Below, piece by piece: positions 1-10,090 of a stretch of DNA of 64,000 bases. The DNA lies in contig OY829545.1 of assembly GCA_963691705.1 (NCBI GenBank), positions 58,989,179 through 59,053,178 on the forward strand, in the 5' to 3' direction. The notes under the pieces were generated by a model. It ran no database searches, was not told where the DNA came from, and was given only the letters and a program-made list of their open reading frames with translations. Source of the stretch: Viola odorata. Its lineage: Eukaryota > Streptophyta > Magnoliopsida > Malpighiales > Violaceae. Position 1 is the stretch's first letter. Each line of letters begins with the position of its first letter. A program made the position numbers and the translations under genes.

Positions 1-660
1 ACAGCATAGTTTAGTTCTCAGCATAGCATTTCTTCTCCTCCTAGAGTGACAACATAGTTTAGTTTTCAGCATTAGCATTCTTCTCCTCCCAGAGTGACAG
101 CATAGCTTAGTTTTCAGCATTAGCATTCTTCTCCTCCCAGAGTGACAACATAGTTTAGTTCTTAGAATAGCATTTCTTCTCCTCCCAGAGTGACAACATA
201 GTTTAGTTCTCAGCATAGCATTTCTTCTCCTCCCAGAGTGACCTTAGTTTAATTTCCGCATCTCGTGCCTTCTCCTACGGGAATCGACGTTGTTTAAGTT
301 TTCAGCATTAGCATTCTTCTCCTCCCAGAGTGACAGCACTTAGTTTTCAGCATTAGCATTCTTCTCCTCCCAGAGTGACATTATAGCTTAGTTTTCAGCA
401 TTAGCATTCTTCTCCTCCCAGAGTGACAACATAATTTAGTTTTCAGCCTTAGCATTCTTCTCCTCCCAGAGTGACGGCATTTAGTTTTCAGCCTTAGCAT
501 TTCTTCTCCTCCCAGAGTGATAGCATAGCGTAACTTTACCTTTTTCAGCCTTAGCATTTCTTCCCCTCCCAGAGTGACATCCTTTACATAATTCTACATT
601 TCTGCATAATTATTTTCCTCCTCCTAGAGTGACATCATTAGTGCAAATCATTCGTACATC
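1..660 (+). repeat. Minisatellite in the 3' internal region of a gypsy element
   Basis: Irregular tandem units of about 45-60 bp, each with a core CTTCTCCTCCCAGAGTGACA followed by a variable TAGTTTAGTTTTCAGCATTA-like spacer. The array lies just inside the polypurine tract of the adjoining LTR, so it belongs to the 3' untranslated internal part of the element. No coding sequence is seen. The array starts before the window. Confidence 0.8.
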
Positions 661-845
661 TACAAATCGTGCGTTATCCTCCCTAGGCAACGTCTGTTGC
701 ATGTCAGACCCCCCCAGTGGAGCTATCATTTACATTTTCGCAAAATCACTTTCCGTCCCCGGTAGAGTGGTTATCATTTACATTTCCTGCAACTTATGTG
801 TCTCTTAATACCCGAATGGATCTAAGCTTATATCTTTACAGGATC

Positions 846-1160
846 AACAATCTATCTCCTCCCAGAGCGACAACAATCACCTCCTCCCAGAGCGACATCA
901 ATCAATCTCCTCCTCCCATAGCGACATCAAGCAATCACCTCCTCCCAGAGCGACAACAATCACCTCCTCCCAGAGCGACATCAATCAATCTCCTCCTCCC
1001 AGAGCGACAGCAAGCAATCACCTCCTCCCAGAGCGACAACGATCTCCTCCTCCCAGAGTGACATCAAGCAAGCACCTTTTATCCCCAGTGACATCATCAA
1101 TCAATCTCCTCCTCCCAGAGCGACATCAATCAACTACCTCCTCCCAGAGCGACATCATCA
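846..1160 (+). repeat. Second minisatellite, shorter unit of the same core
   Basis: About a dozen units of roughly 24-33 bp built on CTCCTCCCAGAGCGACA followed by ACAATCA or TCAATCA. It shares the TCCTCCCAGAGYGACA core with the upstream array but has a C in place of T and a shorter spacer, so it probably arose by re-amplification of part of the same unit. An open frame through it is low-complexity and is not a gene. Confidence 0.8.
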
Positions 1161-1247
1161 CTGTAAGCTTGAGGTAAGACCTGCTGTGTCGCCAAAATTC
1201 AGATATAGAGGGGCAACTGTCTTTACTGCTTATCAAATCCTTCGATA

Positions 1248-1268
1248 AGACAGTAAAGAGGGGGCAAC
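1248..1268 (+). other. Polypurine tract before the 3' LTR
   Basis: The purine run AAAGAGGGGGCAACTG directly precedes TGTTGATACCC, the start of the long LTR. This is where plus-strand priming would occur, and it shows that the DNA to the left is element interior and that the LTR at 1269 is a 3' LTR. The preceding 50 bp also hold an inverted pair around GTCTTTACTG and CAGTAAAG. Confidence 0.6.
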
Positions 1269-2334
1269 TGTTGATACCCGAATTTTGACGCAATTTTTAA
1301 TCAATTTTAGCATTTCTGTTATTTAGTTAATTTACAGTCATTTTCAGTTAATTGACTGTCGCTAGCATTTTTAGGTGTTTCGTTGCATTTTAGCATCATC
1401 GTTAGCATCGTCAGCTTTCGAAATTGCATCTTTAATTTTTTGGCATGTATTTTCATTATTATTATCATTATTATTTTTAGCCTTAAAAATTACATTTTTG
1501 ACTATCCGGCAGTCGTTTGATAGTTTTTTCTTCGTTTTAAGTCATCACATGAATTTTAGGATTTTTAATATTTTAGCGCATTTTTTAGTATTTTTATTAT
1601 TTTATTATTATTTTTATTCGAGTTTTTATTGGACCCGAGTAAGTCTGCTCGGACAATAGCTCAACCTTAAAATGTTTTCCATCAACTAGTTGCTAGCTTT
1701 TTTTCTGCTCGCAACGGTCTACAACGTTTCGTGTAATTTTTGACGTAACGTTTTTATTTTTCCGTTCGCGCGTGTCACGCTTTTGAACGAGAAAATAAAC
1801 GCGCTAAGCGGAAAATTTTCATTATTTGCTGTATACGGTTAGACTCGTCGCATTTTTCTCTGCGCGCAGGTACCGTCGGTTCAAAAAGTCTGAACGATTG
1901 CTCACCGGAGTCGGCTCGAGGCCATTTAAATAAACTAAAAGACCATTTGATCTCAACCGTTGATCTGGTCAACCAAGAAAAGTCAACCAAATCAACGGTT
2001 GATAATTTAAGTGTGCATGACACACATGAACAGCCATGGAGACGAGCGAATAGTGGAGCAGGCCACCGAGCTGCCTGCTCCGACGTCCTGTCCCGTCGAT
2101 CATCATCACCAGCCCCTAGCCCAGCCACCTCACACGACCATATACCCGCCAGCGCAGCCCCTCAGCCTCCACGCGCAGCACCGCGCCTCGAAGCCACGCG
2201 TTCGATTGGCTATAAATACAAGCTTCCATCCTTCGGAAAACGGGCACCAAATTGGCAAGAAAAACTTGCTCCTTCTCCCTCTTGATTGGTTGCTCACTTA
2301 GAGCGATAAATCGTCCAATTCAAAGTTTAGAATG

Positions 2335-3242
2335 TGATATGATCCCGGACCCCTCAAAGACCAAATTTGACCTTCTAGGCATGTCACCTCAAGATCCGAT
2401 CACGCAAGGCCAAGCAAGAGGATTGTCCATATTGTTTGAGGACAAAATGAGAGAGAAAGGACCCGCCCAAGTCAAGGAAAAGCCAGCCTATGTGATTTTC
2501 CATCGGACCAAAGAAGAGTCCTTACCGTGATCACGGTTCGTCCTAACCGTGAATCACGCCAGGAGAGTTTTGGGTAACGTGATCACGGTTCGTCCTTAAC
2601 CGTGAATCACGCTACCTTCGGATGTTATTTGGGTTTTGTGGAATCCTTACCGTGGTCACGGTAAGGACTATCAGTGATCACGGTAGTGAGTTTTTGGCTA
2701 ACGTGATCACGGTTCTTCCTAACCGTGAATCACGTTAGCGTCGGTTTTGCTGCCTTTTTGCCTACTTGTATAAATAGCTCTTGTTTCACTTTCATTAGTT
2801 AGTTTTTTGACTTGAGTGATATTTGATAAGTTGAGAGCACTCCTTAAACTTATCACCTAGGTCATTAAACTCTTCAATCCTTCTTGGAGAAAGATCGCTT
2901 GAGTAGAGAACACTCCTCCCGATCTTCCTCCGGGAAACCTTTGTAATCGAATTTGTAACAAGTTTGGGTGACTCAAATATATATTGATGCTTTGTTGCTG
3001 AATTGGTTTGAGCTTATACAAGTTGGGCATTTGTTCATGGCTTCCAATCCGTCCATCTAACAACAATCAACATTCCAGGTACATCGTTCCTTTCTTTTCT
3101 AATCTATATTCCGCTGCAAATCCGTGTCTTTGTGTGTGAACTTCGTGTCTTTCTTTCAAGTCTTGTTGATAAATCCATCGGCTAGATCCTCCTCAAGCTC
3201 CATATATCATTCGGCTTACTTACACTAGGCCGGATCATATCA
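2335..3242 (+). repeat. 5' LTR of the gag-only element
   Basis: 908 bp, TGATATGATCC to GGATCATATCA. A TATA box (TATAAATAG) lies near 2769-2777, downstream of a cluster of GTGATCACG palindromes. The first part contains an open frame that in the 3' copy forms the C-terminal end of the gag protein. Confidence 0.93.
2524..2740 (+). promoter_or_regulatory. Cluster of palindromes upstream of the LTR TATA box
   Basis: Five or more sites built on the perfect 14-bp palindrome ACCGTGATCACGGT (first copy 2524-2537) or near copies such as ACCGTGGTCACGGT, several paired with CCGTGAATCACG to make larger inverted repeats. They end about 30 bp before the TATA box and recur at 6000-6216 in the 3' LTR. Their position suggests transcription-factor sites or hairpins controlling the LTR promoter; that role is inference. 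Confidence 0.5.
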
Positions 3243-4251
3243 AGTGGTAGCGGAGCTTTTGGCGCCTTGGAGTTTACTTGGTGTTCTTCGTGTCTTATTA
3301 ATCTCATTCCTTCTTAGTTTCTTGCGGTCAAAAGTGTCTGACTTTGCTGCCTAGTTCAGGTGGTATTTGTGCCAACTTGTGCTAGATCAAAAGATTAAAA
3401 TCTGAAAAGTGTGTTCTTGGTGTTCTTGCAATTTGGTGTGAAAAGGAAAATTTTGATCTAAAAATTTATTCAAGAGGCTAAAGCCTAGTGTTTCCCTCTA
3501 AAATATTATTTCCACTCACCAACTTAGCCAACAAAGTCTCCTTGGCCAAGGCATAGCCGGCCATCAAGTCCTCTTAGCCCTCCTTTGCATTAAATGCAAA
3601 GAGGGAACACAATACCTAACACCAAGACTAAGTGAAAGAGACTTTTCAAAAGTAGCAAACATTCCTTCTTTACCAAAAGAACATTCTTAACCACTTGTGC
3701 CATCCTTTCCTCCATACTCTCACGTCCATTTCCTTTCTTTAAGTCCAGCAGTCTTTTACTCCTTTCCAAGTTTAGGACTTAAGTCTTAAACTTAAGTCCT
3801 AAACCCTTTAAAAAAAAAAAAAAAAGGGGAAAAGTCCTTTTCATTCAGTCCTTGACTTTGCCTTGAGTCTTTTACTCTTGTGAGTCATATTTTCCAACCT
3901 CCTTCCCTCCCAACGAGATTTCAAATTTTCTCCAAGGAATCGAGATTTCCAACGTTCTTGAAATTCTGGAAATTGTCTACCACTTTTCCTTGAATCGCTG
4001 CAGTTTCTTTGAGTTCTTTGTTGAGTCTCTCCTACTCTTGTACTACTCATTTGATTATTGGTAAAGCTAGTTGTGAACAAATGCTTGACTTGAACCACAA
4101 GATTATTTACGACAAGAAGTTGTGTGGTGAACATGATTGTGTAAGGAGTTGTTGAGCGTTTGTGAGGACATCTTTTACGAGTGTTCAAACACGTGAGGGA
4201 GAGCTTTTTCTACTAACGTTTGTTGAGTGTGTAGGTACTGATCTTGACACA

Positions 4252-6006
4252 ATGTCTAACCAAAGTAGACCTCATTCTAGTAGTAGTAGAAGTGCCGAGG
4301 CACTAGAGCAAGTCCTTGCTGCCTTGGCCTCTTTGAAGGCGACTGCTGATCGCACCGAGGCACGTCTCACCTTGTTAGAGGGGAGTATCAAGTCCCCAGT
4401 AACCCCAAGGGAGCTTCCTCCTAAGCCTCCTAAGGGTTCCCAAGAGGAGCATGTTGTTTGTGAGACCGAAGAAGAGGGTCACCTTGACAGTGATGAAGTG
4501 CATGATCCTTTAAAGGCCAAGTTCAAAAGGGTGGCCAGCCGTGGCTTCCCTAGTTGCCTCACCACGGAGAATCGAAAACCAGTCCCATCCCCTCTTAAGG
4601 TGGCCATATCTGAAGAACAAATGAAGACCATCCGAAAGAGGTATGACAATGTCAATCTTGACCGAAGGGATCTCAATGCCTCGAGTAGTCAGCCCCGACT
4701 TCCTCATTATCATGCTAAGACCACGCCTCTTAACACACATGGATATTATGAAGATCCTTGTGAGAGTGATGGTGAAGAGTTTGAAGAGCCTCCACAGTCC
4801 AATAGGGGTAGGCGACAACGAAATTCCACATTTCAGTTTGGAAGGCATTTTGAGACGACACACGAACAGAAGATTGATGACAAGTTGAGTGGTATTAAAG
4901 TGCAAATTCCTACCTTTAGAGGCACTACCGATCCTTCGGAGTACCTCAAATGGGAAGGAAAGATTCAACGTATTTTTAATTGCCACCGGTATTCGGATGA
5001 GAAGAAAGTCAAGCTAGCTGCCATGGAGTTTGATGATTATGCAGTCAGCTGGTGGGATAAAGTGTGTAAGAAGAGAGGGGAAGAGGATGCCATCCGGGAT
5101 TGGGAAGAGATGAAGCGGGTAATGAGAGCAAGGTTTGTACCCGTTAACCATAAACGGGACTTACAAAACAAGTTACAAGGTCTCAAGCAAGGTTCCAAAT
5201 CAGTGGGTGAATATTTTAATGATTTGGAGGAACTCCTTATCAAGACCGAGACCGATGAGAGTGAAGAAGTCACTATGTCCCGATTCCTCAATGGCCTCAA
5301 TGAGCGGATTCGGTACAAACTTGAGTTGAAGGAGCTTGATCACTTGGAACCTATGCTTCATTATGCCCTCAAAGTGGAGGCATACGAGGCCACAAAGAAG
5401 GAACCTGACCCCAGCCAAAACACCACCCAAACCTACTCTTCCGCTCCAAAAATACCATGGAAATCCAGCTCTAAAGACCAACCAACCCCAACTCCACCCA
5501 AGAAATTTGCATCGAACATTCAGTGTTATCGATGCCAAGGGAGAGGCCACATTTCCTCCGAGTGTCCCAACAGACGAGTAGTTGTCATCCGTGGAGGCAA
5601 CTATGAAACCGAAAGTGAGAAGGAAATGGAGGAAGATCATGAGTTGAAAAGAGAAGGTACCGAGAGTAGTGAAGAAGAAGTGATTCCGGCAGCCCATATG
5701 ACTTTGATTATGAGGAAGGGCATGAGTTTTCAAGCCAAACAGAAGGGTACCAATGAAGAAATCCCTCCAGAAATGGATTCGAGGACGAATCCTTTCGAAG
5801 GGGAAGGAGTTGATATGATCCCGGACCCCTCAAAGACCAAATTTGACCTTCTAGGCATGTCACCTCAAGATCCGATCACGCAAGGCCAAGCAAGAGGATT
5901 GTCCATATTGTTTGAGGACAAAATGAGAGAGAAAGGACCCGCCCAAGTCAAGGAAAAGCCAGCCTATGTGATTTTCCATCGGACCAAAGAAGAGTCCTTA
6001 CCGTGA
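4252..6006 (+). CDS. Retrotransposon Gag protein, fused to a polyprotein-tail-like segment
   Basis: 584 codons from the ATG at 4252; the open frame extends 30 codons further upstream without an ATG. It encodes a nucleocapsid-forming Gag. In order: a Ser-rich N-terminus with a short helical stretch, an acidic linker, a retrotransposon gag domain (about residues 215-360, with YLKWEGKI, YAVSWWDKV, VGEYFNDLEEL and MSRFLNGL), and a CCHC zinc knuckle CYRCQGRGHISSEC (C425, C428, H433, C438). After LIMRKGMSFQAKQ the frame reads DSRTNPFEGEGV and crosses the purine tract into the LTR, where DLLGMSPQDPITQGQAR resembles the GPITRxxAK tail of plant gypsy polyproteins. I infer that pol was deleted and gag joined to the last part of the polyprotein. 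The frame is intact, so the protein could be made. Confidence 0.88.
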   Translation: MSNQSRPHSSSSRSAEALEQVLAALASLKATADRTEARLTLLEGSIKSPVTPRELPPKPPKGSQEEHVVCETEEEGHLDSDEVHDPLKAKFKRVASRGFPSCLTTENRKPVPSPLKVAISEEQMKTIRKRYDNVNLDRRDLNASSSQPRLPHYHAKTTPLNTHGYYEDPCESDGEEFEEPPQSNRGRRQRNSTFQFGRHFETTHEQKIDDKLSGIKVQIPTFRGTTDPSEYLKWEGKIQRIFNCHRYSDEKKVKLAAMEFDDYAVSWWDKVCKKRGEEDAIRDWEEMKRVMRARFVPVNHKRDLQNKLQGLKQGSKSVGEYFNDLEELLIKTETDESEEVTMSRFLNGLNERIRYKLELKELDHLEPMLHYALKVEAYEATKKEPDPSQNTTQTYSSAPKIPWKSSSKDQPTPTPPKKFASNIQCYRCQGRGHISSECPNRRVVVIRGGNYETESEKEMEEDHELKREGTESSEEEVIPAAHMTLIMRKGMSFQAKQKGTNEEIPPEMDSRTNPFEGEGVDMIPDPSKTKFDLLGMSPQDPITQGQARGLSILFEDKMREKGPAQVKEKPAYVIFHRTKEESLP

Positions 6007-6718
6007 TCACGGTTCGTCCTAACCGTGAATCACGCCAGGAGAGTTTTGGGTAACGTGATCACGGTTCGTCCTTAACCGTGAATCACGCTACCTTCGGATG
6101 TTATTTGGGTTTTGTGGAATCCTTACCGTGGTCACGGTAAGGACTATCAGTGATCACGGTAGTGAGTTTTTGGCTAACGTGATCACGGTTCTTCCTAACC
6201 GTGAATCACGTTAGCGTCGGTTTTGCTGCCTTTTTGCCTACTTGTATAAATAGCTCTTGTTTCACTTTCATTAGTTAGTTTTTTGACTTGAGTGATATTT
6301 GATAAGTTGAGAGCACTCCTTAAACTTATCACCTAGGTCATTAAACTCTTCAATCCTTCTTGGAGAAAGATCGCTTGAGTAGAGAACACTCCTCCCGATC
6401 TTCCTCCGGGAAACCTTTGTAATCGAATTTGTAACAAGTTTGGGTGACTCAAATATATATTGATGCTTTGTTGCTGAATTGGTTTGAGCTTATACAAGTT
6501 GGGCATTTGTTCATGGCTTCCAATCCGTCCATCTAACAACAATCAACATTCCGGGTACATCGTTCCTTTCTTTTCTAATCTATATTCCGCTGCAAATCCG
6601 TGTCTTTGTGTGTGAACTTCGTGTCTTTCTTTCAAGTCTTGTTGATAACTCCATCGGCTAGATCCTCCTCAAGCTCCATATATCATTCGGCTTACTTACA
6701 CTAGGCCGGATCATATCA
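5811..6718 (+). repeat. 3' LTR of the gag-only element
   Basis: 908 bp, collinear with the 5' copy at a constant offset of 3476 with no indels seen. The gag frame enters it and stops at 6004-6006, inside the first palindrome of the LTR. Confidence 0.93.
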
Positions 6719-7289
6719 GAATGTGAGCTTTCTCTCTCTAGCCATTTTCATTTTTCTTAAGCATTTTTCTTCTTTAATTCGTTTGGCTTTGTTTTGGAGA
6801 GATTAATTGTTTGTTTTTGTGCCATTAATTCATGTGCATGATGTAGATTAAATACATGCTTTCAATTTTAAAAATCGTTAGCTAGATTATGCAAATTAAT
6901 TAGTTTTCGATAATTAACGGTTTTGTCATTTTTTCGAAATTAAACTCGGTACGGTTTTCGTTAAAATTCAAACTTCGTACGGTCGAGACGCTGTCAAGGA
7001 GACGAGCGTCTCGGTATGAAGATCGCGAGAAACGGGCAACGCAAGCCAGAGCTTGGCCGCCGGCAGTAGCGCCGACGACCAAGAAGAGAGACGATGAACA
7101 GTGCCATGCAAGGCCTGTTCATCCGTCCTTGATGATGGGGCAAGCCCATCATCATCTCTTTTAATTTTTCATGGGCCAGGCACTATTCCTGGCCCATTTT
7201 TCATTTTTCTTTCATTTTATTAATTGGGCCCAGCCCATTTTCAATTCTTTCCGAAAACTTCGGTTCACATTTTTCCGTAAAATAATTAG

Positions 7290-7780
7290 TATGTTTCGTA
7301 TGATTATTTTTCGCACTATCAACTGTTTAATTTTCTGCACTTATCAACTGTTTAAATTATTCGCACTTTAAATTTCCGCAATTTACTTTCGGCAATTTAA
7401 ATTCAATTATTCATTTTACCGCCTACATGGTCGGTCGCATTTTAATTCTCGTAAATATCAACTGCTTTAATTTTTCGCAAACTGCTGGAAATTCTTCCGC
7501 AATATCAACTGTTTTATTTTCTGCAAATATCAATTGTTTTATTTTCTGCAATATCAATTGTTTAATTTTCTGCAAATATCAACTGCTTTAATTTTTCGCA
7601 AACTGCTGGAAATTCTTCCGCAATATCAATTGTTTTAAATTCCGCACTTATCATACTGCTGGAAATTCTTCCGCAAATATCAACTGTTTTATTTTCGGCA
7701 ATATCAATTGTTTTATTTTCCGCAAATATCAACTGTTTACTTTCTGCAAATTATCCAACTGTTTTAAATCCCCTGTGAAT
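7290..7780 (+). repeat. Short-period tandem repeat in the giant LTR
   Basis: Degenerate units of about 24-30 bp, such as ATATCAACTGTTTTATTTTC followed by TGCAA or CGCAA, some joined to AACTGCTGGAAATTCTTCCG blocks. A related array in the opposite orientation occurs at about 13130-13500, showing that the fragment there comes from the same LTR family. Confidence 0.8.
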
Positions 7781-7799
7781 GGTCAACTGCATTCAATTT

Positions 7800-8640
7800 T
7801 TCTGCAATCATATCATCATTTTAAATTCTCGTATGCGAAAAATCAATCATTATCGCATGCAATCAACGTAGCATTTTAAATTCTCGTATGCGTAAAATCA
7901 ATCATTTTTCGCATGCAATCAACATAGCATTTTTAAATTCTCGTATGCGTAAAATCAATCATTTTTCGCATGCAATCAACTCAGCATTTAAACTTCGTAT
8001 GGGTCAAATAAATCATTTTTCGCATGCAATCAACGTAGCATTTAAATTCTCGTATGCGTAAAAATCAATCATTTTTCGCATGCAATCAACACAGCATTTA
8101 AATTTCGTATGCGTAAAATCAATCATTTTTCGCATGCAATCAACGTAGCATTTTTAAATTCTCGTATGCGTAAAATCAATCATTTTTCGCATGCAATCAA
8201 CACAGCATTTAAATTTCGTATGCGTAAAATAAATCATTTTTCGCATGCAATCAACGTAGCATTTAAATTCTCGTATGCTTAAAATCAATCATTTTTCGCA
8301 TGCAATCAACGTAGCATTTAAATTCTCGTATGCGTAAAATCAATCATTTTTCGCATGCAATCAACGTAGCATTTTTAAATTCTCGTATGCGTAAAATCAA
8401 TCATTTTTCGCATGCAATCAACTCAGCATTTAAATTCTCGTATGCTTAAAATCAATCATTTTTCGCATGCAATCAACGTAGCATTTAAATTCTCATATTC
8501 GTAAAATCAATCATTTTTCGCATGCAATCAACATAGCATTTAAATTCTCGTATGCGTAAAATCAATCATTTTTCGCATGCAATCAACTCAGCATTTAATT
8601 TTCGTATGCGTGAAATCCATCATTTCTCGCATACAATCAA
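7800..8640 (+). repeat. 55-bp tandem array in the giant LTR
   Basis: About 14-15 copies of a unit of roughly 55 bp containing AATCAACGTAGCATTTAAAT, TTCTCGTATGCGTAAAATCA and ATCATTTTTCGCATGC. Each unit has inverted CGTATGCG and CGCATGC motifs that could pair. Copies differ by a few substitutions and 1-3 bp indels. Confidence 0.85.
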
Positions 8641-9539
8641 CTGTCATTTAAATTTTCGCACTCATAAAATTGCTTATTTATTTCTCAAGCTATCGCTAAC
8701 ACTCTTACTTTGTAGGGTTTAATTTCAAGCTTCGCTCGAAAGTACGCCTTTCGATTCCTTTTTATTTGTTCAACGCTTTTCGCAAATATCAATCGTATGC
8801 ATGATATATAGAACTGCTAGAACTAAAATCAACCCACATGAACAACGTGTTTAAAGAGTTGCTTAAAATTCCATGCTCATGTGATTTTAAATTCTCGCAT
8901 ATATTGACTGCATGTACATGGGGACTTTCGATCGCACATCAGTTTTTCCACCTCAAAAGCAATCATTTAAATTTGTACTCTGTTTGCAATCCATGATAGG
9001 TTCACATAGCAATCAATCTAATCATGCATGGCCCGATGATGACATAGAGGGCGCTCATTCAGTCTTGCAGAAAATTCAGTCCCATTACGTTACGGTCAGG
9101 AATAATCGATCGATCTTGATAAACGGTAACCCCGTCCGAAAGGTCTTTTTATTATTCCTGAATGTCACGATCATAAAAAAGACTAAAATGACGATTCCTC
9201 TGAGGGTCCCCCTTTTCAAAACACATTTTATCAAGTACCTCTCTCATCAACCGGTAACCGTTTTCGGATGTGACTCGGGTGCCTAACACCTTCCCGAGAC
9301 CATAATACGACCCCGAACCTTTGTCTGGGGTCCAGACCCCCTTTTTTGTGCCTTTAGTTTTTTTACTTATTATATTTCCTATGCCATGACGATTAAGGTT
9401 CCCTAAAACCTAGCAACCAAATTAGGGTGGCAACTTCATTGCATGTTGCGAGGCGTCTGTGTACGTTGAGCATTGTAAGGTCCCAAATTTCATTGCAGAC
9501 TCGCGAATTACCTTTTCGTAATTTTCGTGGGGCGCGACA

Positions 9540-10090
9540 ACCTCTATGGGAAGAGGATCAACGGAAACTTCAAGGTTAAGCCAATTCAGATTGACAGTGC
9601 AGCAGAGGAGCCCAATCTTGGGCAAGATGACCAGAGACCTGAGCAGACCAATAGTCTTGGCATTGATCCTGACCACCCTCGGCTTCCAGAATGGGCCAAT
9701 AGATTCCTGGACCTCGTGCAGACGCAGCTCGAAGCTTTCACGACAAACCAGAGGTTGTTTCATGAGTTTCAAGACTCCTCTAAAAAATAGATGCAACAGA
9801 TTGTAGATCAGCAGCAATCCCTATTTGCGAGCGTTGAAACAACCCAGAAGGAACGACTGAACAAGTTCATGGAGCATCAGGACGCTAGATACAAGTATAT
9901 CCAAGCTCACATGGATGGATCTTTCACTTACATCAAGGCAATCGATAGAGTTGTTGCCCACATCCGCAACAAAGTGAATGACCACTTCAACACCACGAGT
10001 GACTCCAGTGACGCCTCAGATGAAGAAGATGAACCAGCACCATTTGTGCAAGACCCGAAGCAACCACCTCCACCTTCCACATCACAGTAA
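9540..10090 (+). pseudogene. 3' part of a retroelement ORF (Athila-like, post-pol region)
   Basis: The frame resumes immediately after the giant LTR and runs about 183 codons with one in-frame TAG at 9788-9790. The product is Gln/Glu-rich and helical, has a WANRFLDLVQTQLEAF segment, a second helical block (RLNKFMEHQDARYKYI) and an acidic/Pro-rich tail ending PPPPSTSQ. No conserved enzyme motif is visible. The DNA just after it has the ACATTGAGGACAATGTGTTC and AAGTGTGGTGAGGGG motifs that I associate with the 3' side of Athila elements, so I read it as the C-terminus of the extra ORF of such an element, cut off upstream by the giant LTR. Moderate confidence. Confidence 0.45.

Larger units (their letters stand above)
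2335..6718 (+). mobile_element. Gag-only LTR retrotransposon (TR-GAG type), recent insertion
   Basis: Complete 4384-bp element. Both 908-bp LTRs begin TGATATGATCC and end GGATCATATCA, and the whole is flanked by the 5-bp duplication GAATG (2330-2334 and 6719-6723). A primer site (TGGTAGCGGAGC, 3245-3256) follows the left LTR and a purine tract (GAAGGGGAAGGA, near 5797-5808) precedes the right LTR. The only coding region is gag; there is no protease, reverse transcriptase, RNase H or integrase. This is the layout of TR-GAG non-autonomous elements, which would need enzymes from a related autonomous element. I counted only two substitutions between the LTRs (3077 A versus 6553 G; 3173 A versus 6649 C), so the insertion is young. 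It sits in the giant LTR 1269-9539. Confidence 0.9.
1269..9539 (+). mobile_element. Very long gypsy 3' LTR (Tat/Ogre-like), split by a nested element
   Basis: It starts TGTTGATACCCGAATTTTG and ends GGGGCGCGACA. Removing the nested element and its 5-bp duplication leaves an LTR of about 3.9 kb. A TATA box (CTATAAATAC) sits near 2209-2217. The downstream half carries two tandem arrays (7290-7780, 7800-8640). The end near 9250-9539 resembles, in reverse, the start of the solo LTR at 41419-44639, which also begins TGTTGATACCC, so they are related families. Assignment to the Tat/Ogre lineage rests on LTR length and the terminal sequence only; no pol domain is in the window. The element's interior lies mostly left of position 1, so its own target duplication cannot be checked. 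Confidence 0.65.

Noticed and set aside
2252..2530. 92-codon frame crossing into the 5' LTR as a separate gene
   Set aside because: It joins giant-LTR DNA to the element's LTR across the insertion site; the LTR part is the polyprotein-tail remnant also seen at 5811-6006.
7800..8640. CRISPR-like appearance of regularly spaced repeats
   Set aside because: Repeat and spacer are both conserved from unit to unit, the locus is in a plant LTR, and no cas genes exist. It is a tandem array.
1269..9539. Two separate LTR elements rather than one LTR with a nested element
   Set aside because: The GAATG duplication exactly flanks 2335-6718, and the outer sequence is continuous when it is removed.
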